Under the pieces are notes generated by a model that was not told the origin of the DNA, did not search any database, and saw nothing but the letters and a program-made list of their open reading frames with translations. From Palaemon carinicauda (taxonomy: Eukaryota; Arthropoda; Malacostraca; Decapoda; Palaemonidae), in contig NC_090728.1 in the NCBI RefSeq assembly GCF_036898095.1, positions 83,789,891 through 83,853,890 on the forward strand: a stretch of 64,000 nucleotides of DNA, read 5' to 3'. Below are positions 56,947 through 64,000 of this stretch, piece by piece. The stretch's first letter is position 1. Every line of letters starts with the position of its first letter. The position numbers and the translations under genes were made by a program.

Positions 56947-58896
56947 GAGGAGCATCCAAAGTGGGATACTGTCTTCTGCAATGTCCGCAGTAAGAACTTT
57001 TGCGGACATGTCTCGTGTAGGAGGAACGCGGCTTGCGCAGCCTCCAATGATGACCATCGTTACTGGGATCCGCAGGTATGTGCTGTATGTACTAACCTGC
57101 TATCAGAGGCTTTTGAATCCCCTAGGTCGGCGGAGTCGAGAGATGCAGCGAGGGAGAAGCTTCGCTTATGGGTAAGGGGTTTTCAGAAAAACACCACTGG
57201 ACCTTATCTTCCTAATGAGAAGATGAGGGCATACCTTTTTCCCAAGGCTTCCACTGACGCTGTTGTTCCCCAGCCTCGGCCGGAGATCCCTCTCGTCCAG
57301 ATCCCAGTGGAGGAGGATGTTGCTGATGCCATGCAGGACATCCAGTTGGACGACAAGATGTCTGACTTGTCCGATCGTGCGGAACAGGATCTCCTCGCAG
57401 AAGGCGAGGAGGAGGATCGAGATCCTATTGCCGTGGAGGAAGAGGTTCCCGTATCTTCAGACGTGCCGGTTCAGGTCCCTGAACCTATCCCCTCTACCTC
57501 GTCCGCTCTTCCAGCAGAGCTAGGACAGGCTCTCTCTTCCATCGTTGGTATGATCCAACAGATGCAGAGGGAGAATAATCAGAAGGCCGCTACTTTGGAG
57601 CTCCAGATGCAGAAGATCACAGAATCACGTGGACCTCCAAAGAAGCTCAACGTGAAGGACCTTCCTCTGTGCTCGGATGCCAACCCGTGGAGATATGCCG
57701 AGCACATGCCGATGACGATTGGGAAGATCGTCATGTCGGAGAAACTGGGCTCAGTTCCCCTTGAGGAGGTGGAATTCTGGCCCAGTAGAGGGGCCTACCC
57801 GGACTGTTATGTCCGTTTGAAGAAGGAGCCGGCCTCGAAGGAGGAGACGGAACCAAAGGAGGTGATTATCCTGGATCACTCCAAGGCTCAAGCCACTCTA
57901 ACAGCTGCATTGAAGGAGAGGGGGTTCTCAAACTCTAAAGTTGCCGCTTTCAGTAAGAAGCACCCCTCCTTTGTATCCTCCCTGGCTAGGGCCTTCCCCT
58001 TTATGCAAAAGGGGTTCGCGGCCGTCTTGAAGGCGGTTGAAGCTGGCAAACCGTGTCCATCTCTGGAGGAATGCAAACCTCTGTCGTTGGCCTTGCCGCT
58101 GGACAATAAGGACTGGAAGGAGGTGCACCTCACTTTCTCGGTTGGGAAGTTGGACGCCGACATTGCAGGTCAGCAGTTCGGCGAAAACCTTCCCAAGTTG
58201 TCGGAATTCCTCCTACGGAGGGAATTGGACACAAAGGAGCGCCTGGCAGCCTCGATGTCTCTCCAGACCAACATGGAGACGATGGCTAGCGACCCCAAGA
58301 TGCCGGAGATGTTCATGGTAATGGCCAAGATCCATCTGGCCACGGTGACTAAGGACCTCTATTGCTTTGTTAAAGCAAGGAGGGCCTGTAGGAAGTTTGT
58401 TTTCGCCTCGGCCACAGTGAGGCATGAACCCAAGAGGCTCATTTCATCCAGCATCTGGGGTAAAGATCTCTTTCCCAACGACGTGGTCAAAGAGGTGGTG
58501 GACAAGGCAGCCACTGAGAACCGTAATCTTCTCCTGAAGTGGGGCCTGTCCCTTAAGAGGAAGTCTTCTCCGGATGAGGGCCCTCAGCCGAAAGGAAAGG
58601 CGAAGAAATCGAGGTTTTCCTCCCGCCCAGCCAAGCCTTTCAAACCACAAAGACAGCAGCAGCAGCAGCCAGCTTTGCCTCCGGTACCACAACTGGTAGC
58701 CCAGACCCCGACCACCTTCCAATGGGTACCCCAAGCCATGTCATCAGCTTCCCCGGCATTCAATCCAGTGTTCGAGGGACAATCAACCACGTTTCGTGCA
58801 AGGCCCAGAGGGGCAGCCAGAGGTTCGGCGAGACGCCCCTCTAGGGGACGAGGATTCACGGCCAGGGAGGCAAAGACTGCAGGGCAGTCAAAGTGA
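56947..58896 (+). CDS. DIRS gag (649 codons from the acceptor site)
   Basis: Open from 56947, where an in-frame TAG stop forms part of a TTTTATAG acceptor-like site; the first in-frame ATG is at 57223. Coding conservation upstream of that ATG, shared with the 45-49 kb copy, argues that translation enters through splicing. The first 50 codons hold a Cys-rich finger (VFCNVRSKNFCGHVSC, then WDPQVCAVC). A Glu/Asp-rich linker follows, then a coiled-coil-like stretch (MQRENNQKAATLELQMQKI). NPWRYAEHMP precedes a helical capsid-like domain. The tail is basic (KRKSSPDEG, KAKKSRFSSRPAKP, a Gln run and FRARPRGAARGSARR with RG repeats), consistent with RNA binding. Confidence 0.85.
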   Translation, partial: EEHPKWDTVFCNVRSKNFCGHVSCRRNAACAASNDDHRYWDPQVCAVCTNLLSEAFESPRSAESRDAAREKLRLWVRGFQKNTTGPYLPNEKMRAYLFPKASTDAVVPQPRPEIPLVQIPVEEDVADAMQDIQLDDKMSDLSDRAEQDLLAEGEEEDRDPIAVEEEVPVSSDVPVQVPEPIPSTSSALPAELGQALSSIVGMIQQMQRENNQKAATLELQMQKITESRGPPKKLNVKDLPLCSDANPWRYAEHMPMTIGKIVMSEKLGSVPLEEVEFWPSRGAYPDCYVRLKKEPASKEETEPKEVIILDHSKAQATLTAALKERGFSNSKVAAFSKKHPSFVSSLARAFPFMQKGFAAVLKAVEAGKPCPSLEECKPLSLALPLDNKDWKEVHLTFSVGKLDADIAGQQFGENLPKLSEFLLRRELDTKERLAASMSLQTNMETMASDPKMPEMFMVMAKIHLATVTKDLYCFVKARRACRKFVFASATVRHEPKRLISSSIWGKDLFPNDVVKEVVDKAATENRNLLLKWGLSLKRKSSPDEGPQPKGKAKKSRFSSRPAKPFKPQRQQQQQPALPPVPQLVAQTPTTFQWVPQAMSSASPAFNPVFEGQSTTFRARPRGAARGSARRPSRGRGFTAREAKTAGQSK

Positions 58897-60736
58897 AGTG
58901 TCGCCGGTAGGTGGGAGACTTCAGTATTTCCGGGATCGCTGGACCTTCGATCCCTGGGCCCACAGCCTTCTCAAAAATGGACTGGGTTGGAGTTGGTACA
59001 GTACTCCGCCCCAGTGCCCTCAATTTTTCCAACACTCCACCCCCGTTTTGGAGGAGTACATCCAAGATCTGTTGGAGAAAAAGGTGATCCGGAGGGTAAA
59101 GTCCATCAAGTTTCAAGGGAGGCTGTTTTGTGTTCCCAAGAAAGACTCGGGGAAACTCAGAGTCATTCTGGACTTGTCACCACTCAACAAGTTCATAGTG
59201 AACCACAAGTTCAAGATGTTAACGTTACAACACATAAGGGCCTTACTGCCCAAGAGGGCATATACCGTCTCCATCGATTTGTCAGACGCATATTGGCACG
59301 TTCCAATAAGTCGCCGTCTCTCCCCCTACCTAGGATTCAAGCTACAACAAACACTTTATGCTTTGAGAGCGATGCCCTTCGGGCTAAACATAGCCCCAAG
59401 GATCTTTACGAAGCTTGCGAGCGCAGCGCTCAAACAGTTACGCCTAAAAGGGTTCCAAGTAGTAGCCTACCTGGACGATTGGTTGGTGTGGGCAGCATTC
59501 AGAGCAGAATGCTTGCAAGCTTCCCTACAAGTGATTCAGTTCCTGGAATATCTAGGTTTCATGATCAACAGAAAGAAGTCTCGTCTTTCTCCAGCTCAGA
59601 GGTTCCAGTGGTTGGGAATTCACTGGGATCTAGTGTCACACCGTTTTTCCATTCCGATGTCAAAGAGGAAGGAAATAGCGGGGTCTGTCAGGAGACTTCT
59701 AGGTTCCGAGAGGATATCGAGACGCGAACAAGAGAGGGTTTTGGGCTCTCTTCAGTTTGCATCAGTAACAGACCCAGTGCTAAGAGCACAGCTAAAAGAT
59801 GCAGCGGGAGTATGGAGAACCTTTGCATCGAAAGAGCGAAGGGACTTGAAGAGACCGGTCCCACTTCGACTACGTTCTCTTCTCAGACCGTGGTCTCAAG
59901 CCAGTCGTCTAAAGAGGTCTCTACCTCTTCAGCCATCCCCCCCGTCAGTGACAATCCACACAGACGCCTCAAAGGTAGGTTGGGGGGGTCACTCCCATCG
60001 GAAAAAAGTGCAAGGGACCTGGTCCAAGCTATTTGGGACTTTTCACATAAACTTTCTAGAAGCTATGGCAGTGCTTCTTACCCTGAAGAAAGTATCCCCA
60101 CGTCACTCGATCCATGTAAGGTTGGTACTGGACAGCGAGGTGGTAGTGAAATGTCTGAATCGGCGGGGATCGAGATCCCCACCTCTCAACCAGGTAATGT
60201 TAGCCATATTCCGACTGGCGGAGAAGAAGAAGTGGCACCTGTCAGCAGTTCACCTTCAAGGAGTCCGGAATGTGACCGCGGACACTCTATCCAGGGTTAC
60301 ACCGATAGAGTCAGAATGGTCCCTAGATGCAGGATCATTCTCCTTCATCTTGACACAAGTCCCAGAACTGCAGATAGACCTCTTCGCGACGAAGGACAAC
60401 AAGAAGCTGCCGAAATATGTGTCCCCATACGTGGACCCCTTGGCGGAAGCAGTAGATGCGATGTCCCTCGATTGGAACAGATGGTCCAGGATCTACCTGT
60501 TTCCCCCTCACAATCTGATGTTGAGGGTCCTCAACAAACTGAGATCCTTCAAGGGAGTAGCAGCAATAGTGGCCCACAAGTGGCCGAACAGTGTATGGTT
60601 CCCTCTAGCTCTGGAATTACGACTGAAGTTTCTACCACTCCCGGACCCAATTCTGTCCCAGCAAGTCCAGAAGTCGACTGTCTACGCTTCATCACAGAAA
60701 ACCCGAACCCTGCAGCTCATGATTTTCTCTCCCTAG
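58796..60736 (+). CDS. DIRS pol: RT, RNase H, methyltransferase-like domain (646 codons)
   Basis: Begins inside the end of gag (100 bases of overlap, different frame); the true start is not determined. RT: Asp161 in VSIDLSDAYWHVP, MPFGLNIAPRIF at 193-204, and YLDD at 225-228. RNase H: Asp390 in IHTDAS, Glu422 in INFLEAMAV, Asp446 in LVLDSE and Asp496 in VTADTLSR. Residues about 526-605 (LQIDLFATKDN, LDWNRW, YLFPPHN, IVAHKWPNSVW) correspond to the DIRS methyltransferase-like domain, with PPH in place of a PPY/F motif. No stops or frameshifts. It shares the recombinase overlap layout of the 30129 element, but the sequences are strongly diverged. Confidence 0.93.
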   Translation: MQGPEGQPEVRRDAPLGDEDSRPGRQRLQGSQSEVSPVGGRLQYFRDRWTFDPWAHSLLKNGLGWSWYSTPPQCPQFFQHSTPVLEEYIQDLLEKKVIRRVKSIKFQGRLFCVPKKDSGKLRVILDLSPLNKFIVNHKFKMLTLQHIRALLPKRAYTVSIDLSDAYWHVPISRRLSPYLGFKLQQTLYALRAMPFGLNIAPRIFTKLASAALKQLRLKGFQVVAYLDDWLVWAAFRAECLQASLQVIQFLEYLGFMINRKKSRLSPAQRFQWLGIHWDLVSHRFSIPMSKRKEIAGSVRRLLGSERISRREQERVLGSLQFASVTDPVLRAQLKDAAGVWRTFASKERRDLKRPVPLRLRSLLRPWSQASRLKRSLPLQPSPPSVTIHTDASKVGWGGHSHRKKVQGTWSKLFGTFHINFLEAMAVLLTLKKVSPRHSIHVRLVLDSEVVVKCLNRRGSRSPPLNQVMLAIFRLAEKKKWHLSAVHLQGVRNVTADTLSRVTPIESEWSLDAGSFSFILTQVPELQIDLFATKDNKKLPKYVSPYVDPLAEAVDAMSLDWNRWSRIYLFPPHNLMLRVLNKLRSFKGVAAIVAHKWPNSVWFPLALELRLKFLPLPDPILSQQVQKSTVYASSQKTRTLQLMIFSP

Positions 60737-61698
60737 CGGTGAAGAAACGGTTCGGAATCTCGAAAGATAGCATCGACTTCCTGGAAGAATACAAGTGTAA
60801 GTCTACTAGGAGGCAGTACGAATCTGCATGGAAGAAATGGGTAGCCTTTGTCAAAGACAAGAACCCACAAGAGATCTCTACGGAGTTCTGCCTATCCTTC
60901 TTCATCCACCTCCACGGACAGGGGCTGGCGGCTAACACAATTTCTACATGTAAGTCAGCTCTGACAAGACCCATTCTATATGCCTTCCAGGTAGACCTCG
61001 CTAACGAGATGTTTAATCAGATCCCGAAGGCCTGTGCTAGGCTTAGACCATCAGCTCCTCCAAAGCCTATTTCGTGGTCGTTAGACAAAGTCCTTCATTT
61101 TGCCTCAATACTGGATAATGAGGAATGCGCATTGAAGGACCTGACTCAAAAAGTGATCTTCCTTTTTGCCCTTGCTTCTGGGGCCAGAGTTAGTGAGATT
61201 GTGGCCCTCTCGAGAGAGGAGGGCCGAGTTCAGTTCCTGGATGGGGGAGAACTGAACCTGTTTCCGGACCCTACGTTTCTCGCTAAGAACGAGTTGCCCA
61301 CCAACAGGTGGGGTCCCTGGAGAATCTGCCCTCTGAAAGAAGATGCATCTCTATGTCCCGTAGAATGCCTAAAGGTCTATCTTCGTAGAACTTCAGACTT
61401 CCATGGGGGCCAACTATTCAGAGGAGAAACATCGGGATCAAATTTATCTTTAAATCAGCTTAGGGCGAAAATTACATATTTTATTCGCAGAGCGGATCCT
61501 GACAGTTCACCCGCAGGTCATGATCCGAGGAAAGTTGCTTCATCCTTAAACTTCTTTAACTTTATGGATTTTGAACACCTTCGTTCATACACTGGCTGGA
61601 AGTCTTCCAGGGTATTCTTTCGCCACTATGCTAAGCAAGTGGAGCAGCTAAAGAGGTCTGTGGTAGCAGTTGGTTGCGTCGTTAACCCTGCTGTTTAA
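60601..61698 (+). CDS. DIRS tyrosine recombinase
   Basis: Frame ending at 61698, overlapping the end of pol; the start codon is not determined. The N-terminal core-binding domain has STRRQYESAWKKWVAF and NTISTCKSALTRP. Catalytic residues: Arg in ASGARVSEIVAL (codon 61186), HDPR as HxxR (His 61519, Arg 61528) and Tyr in FFRHYAKQ (61627). A Trp in YTGWKSS takes the usual His/Trp position. It should integrate the circular element DNA. Four broken homologues of this subfamily occur in the window (12880-14283, 15231-15995, 23512-23740, 41248-41600). Confidence 0.93.
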   Translation, partial: PSSSGITTEVSTTPGPNSVPASPEVDCLRFITENPNPAAHDFLSLAVKKRFGISKDSIDFLEEYKCKSTRRQYESAWKKWVAFVKDKNPQEISTEFCLSFFIHLHGQGLAANTISTCKSALTRPILYAFQVDLANEMFNQIPKACARLRPSAPPKPISWSLDKVLHFASILDNEECALKDLTQKVIFLFALASGARVSEIVALSREEGRVQFLDGGELNLFPDPTFLAKNELPTNRWGPWRICPLKEDASLCPVECLKVYLRRTSDFHGGQLFRGETSGSNLSLNQLRAKITYFIRRADPDSSPAGHDPRKVASSLNFFNFMDFEHLRSYTGWKSSRVFFRHYAKQVEQLKRSVVAVGCVVNPAV

Positions 61699-62601
61699 GT
61701 CTGCGAGGAACAGTGGAATTATTTGGGACTTTGATTCTTGGGTGAGTGGTTAGTTATATGCGTTGATATAACTAGTAGTGAAGGCTCTGAGAGCCCACAG
61801 TGACTGTTCCAGCGTTATGGTGATGGTAGCACAAGTACAGACAGGTGTGCCGAGCGTTGCTAACGCTAATGTCAGCAAAGTAGTAACATGGACGTTAACT
61901 TTGATACCTTGGTATACGGCAAGTGACCTAATTGTTTTCTTTCAGATAACCATTCATCCATGCACTACGGTACTTGTGTAAATTGTTGGTCATCCACCTC
62001 TCATATGTATATATTTATGGTGACCATGTCTATTTATTGTTACTCAATAAACTTGTTCTCGGGAACCTTGCGTCTCCTTCACCTATATTGATTTCATGTT
62101 ATTTATTGAGCATTTAGCCTATGTATATTAATCGGGGATATCTATAATAGCCTATTCCTTAATGCAAAGCCTTGTTGCACTGATTTATACTTTCCTTAGC
62201 ATAAAGGACTCCACCCCTCTCTGAGGACGGTGGTGGCAGCAAGTTTAATCCTACGCAGATATAACCTTTTTGTCTAATTTTACTCCGACCAGGGTGCTGG
62301 TCGGGATTTTTCCCTTGGATGATGTAGTTCCGTAAGACTATGCTTTACTTCATATAGAGTGAGACCACTATATTGTACTGGCTGGCGAGTGATTCATACA
62401 TAGGTATATGTACTCTTCGTTCGTTTCTAGAGTCTAGTAGGACTCCTCCCTGTAGGGGGCAGGAAACGCTTTCATGGCTTATGATTAGTGAAAAGATGTA
62501 TAACGGTAACATCTTAGGTCTTTCAGTCGAGTTGACTATGAAACATTCCTGAGGAGTACGGCACGTATTGAGAATCCACAGCTACAGTAATGCTCTGGTA
62601 T

Positions 62602-62697
62602 ACTTCCATCAGGACGACATGGCTTGAGCCCAAAAAACCGATTTTGAGCGAAGCGAAAAATCTATTTTTGGGTAAGATAGCCATGTCGTCCTGATGG
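62602..62697 (+). repeat. ICR of the 54.4-63.2 kb DIRS
   Basis: ACTTCCATCAGGACGACATG then GCTTGAGCCCAAAAA complements the left outer end. ACCGATTTTGAGCGAAGCG then AAAAATCTATTTTTGGG complements the right outer end. The junction is near 62637. Confidence 0.95.
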
Positions 62698-62797
62698 ACC
62701 CGCCCTGTTCCTTTTCAAAAAAAAAAAAAAAAAGTGAAAAGGGTTGTAGGACCCCTCCCTACATACAGTATCTGTAGCACCTCGTGTATCGCTACAA

Positions 62798-63131
62798 GGA
62801 ATACAGATGGCGCCGCGAGCGGCGCAGGGCACGCTTTCGAAACGGGGAGGTGAGATGCCTTACGAACGGCTCCCCCCCTTTCTTATCGTTTTCGTTTTCT
62901 TGCCATTTGACCCCTACGAAGTGTTAACTCTATTCGGGGTATAGATTGCTATGAGGCGTGTCAAGAATACGTCCACTGATATTTACGATATCCTTAAGGT
63001 CTTTTTTAGGGATACTCGCTCCAGGAGTTAGAATTCTGGGTACCTGAAGGTAAATTCTCTGGGAATATCGCCGTAGTTGTAATATACCCTAGGAAGCTGC
63101 CTTTAAGGAACTTCCATCAGGACGACATGGC
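62798..63131 (-). repeat. Right inverted terminal repeat, 54.4-63.2 kb DIRS
   Basis: Complement of 54409-54744; about 44 unique bases follow as the 3' outer end. Confidence 0.95.
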
Positions 63132-63195
63132 TATCTCACCCAAAAATAGATTTTTCGCTTCGCTCAAAATCCGTTATATATATATATATATATAT

Positions 63196-64000
63196 AAGTG
63201 GTACCTCTACATACGAATTTAATCCGTTCCACAACCGACTTCGGGTGTAGAAAATGTTCGGTTGTAGAAACAAATTTTCCCATAAGAATACATTGAAATA
63301 GGATTAATCCGTGGTTGAGCCCAGAAACCTATGATAACTCCTTAATAAATTACTACACATAATTACACATGACAGTAATGCACACTAAATTAGATAATAA
63401 ACATGTAAAAAAGAATAATTATATAGAAATAATAAATAAGAAACGGGTTTTTAGCGTCACTTTACCTTAGAAAGTCTAGCGCAGGTTTCGGTCTTGCTAT
63501 GCAGAGAGGAAATGGACGGGCGGCGAGGAGGTAGAGAGGGTGACTACGATAAACGTACACTACCATAACTTATTCTAACTTACACTAAGTGAACTTTAAC
63601 CTAACTTAGCTTATTTATTTTTTCATTTTTATATTTTATATTTTTTTCTACATTTTCTTTATTTTCCTTTTGATGATTAATTTTAATCACTTTCGCTCTA
63701 CACTTAAAATTGATTGAATTTTTTTCTCTTCAATCTTTGCTGTTTTCTTTGTTTCACTTTCTTTCGCTTCACTCCTTGCCGTTTTCTTTGAACCACTTCC
63801 TTCCTCTTTATCACGAGTTCGCTTCGTAGTTTTTTTTAAAGAAGCTATCGATAGAAAATTGCTTAGTACAGCTTTTCAGAATGTTTCGAAAATAAGTTAG
63901 GGAAACATCACCGAACTGCGCAACTACACGACAAACCTGCAATTTTTTTTGGATGGTATTTGTTGATGAAGTCGACCACGTCTTGATATTTTCCTCACAC
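63196..64000 (-). mobile_element. Left part of a third Tigger/pogo copy (runs off the window)
   Basis: Starts AGTGGTACCTCTACATACG after TATA, a Tigger-type terminal repeat with the first C lost. AT-rich sequence follows, then a minus-strand transposase tail from about 63640 to the window end. The rest lies outside. Confidence 0.75.
63640..64000 (-). pseudogene. Tigger transposase C-terminal relic with PIP box
   Basis: The minus strand from the window edge reads QDVVDFINKYHPKK, then after a frameshift FRNILKSCTKQFSIDSFFKK followed by a stop. It closely parallels FRNVLKSRQKQASMDSFLLK of the 52664 copy. QFSIDSFF (63838-63861) is an exact PIP box pattern (Q-x-x-I-x-x-F-F). A Lys/Ser/Glu-rich stretch follows in other frames. 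Confidence 0.72.

Noticed and set aside
58987..60600. Upstream part of a 903-codon frame in the 54.4 kb DIRS
   Set aside because: Same reason: it shadows pol and has no recognisable domain. Its openness in both elements is curious but explained by codon bias of the pol frame.

Overview
This 64 kb window is eukaryotic DNA, most likely from a decapod crustacean. The grounds are very long introns, abundant (AG)n, (TC)n, (AT)n and (GT)n microsatellites, and many DIRS1-like tyrosine-recombinase retrotransposons, a class known to be common in decapods. The species assignment is inference. The only host gene I can support is on the + strand: three exons (2176-2366, 42889-42952, 50048-50147) of a DEAD-box RNA helicase of the DDX31/Dbp7 type. 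They share compatible splice phases, so nearly the whole window is intron of that gene, filled with nested mobile elements. The 5' part of the gene and the exons after 50147 lie outside the window.

Layout. 1-2175 is intron with an (AT)n tract. 2176-2366 is DDX31 exon A. 2411-3475 is a minus-strand LINE fragment. 5941-11870 is an old, GC-rich, broken DIRS element. 12880-14283 is the 3' part of another old DIRS element, whose recombinase C-terminus seems to resume at 23512. Between these halves lies a block (14383-23211) flanked by a 38-bp direct repeat. It holds a minus-strand DIRS 3' end, a minus-strand Ty3/gypsy element split by an intact 4.0 kb Tigger/pogo DNA transposon (16151-20149, 625-aa transposase), and a DIRS terminal fragment. 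From 23860 to 38180 an older DIRS 5' end appears to be interrupted by two DIRS elements with visible termini: 24152-29820 (decayed) and 30129-36906 (nearly intact pol and recombinase). 38180-41640 is a minus-strand DIRS 3' end interrupted by a LINE (39237-41226). Exon B is at 42889-42952, followed by a DIRS gag relic. 45477-49410 is an internally deleted DIRS element whose interior runs opposite to its termini. Exon C is at 50048-50147. The rest is microsatellites, a truncated Tigger copy (52664 on), a complete-looking 8.8 kb DIRS element (54398-63175), and the start of a third Tigger copy.

How the parts work together. The three DIRS elements with both ends visible have inverted terminal repeats plus an internal complementary region (ICR) that joins the complements of the two outer ends. 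This is the DIRS1 architecture, in which a circular DNA is thought to be integrated by the element's own recombinase without a target duplication. Each has the order gag, then RT/RNase H/methyltransferase-like in another frame, then the tyrosine recombinase in a third overlapping frame. The element at 54398-63175 is the best candidate for a recently active copy. The most interesting points are a Cys-rich finger shared by divergent DIRS gags, a probable splice acceptor directly before gag in one DIRS family, PCNA-binding (PIP) box motifs at the C-terminus of all three Tigger transposases, and the inverted interior of the 45-49 kb element.
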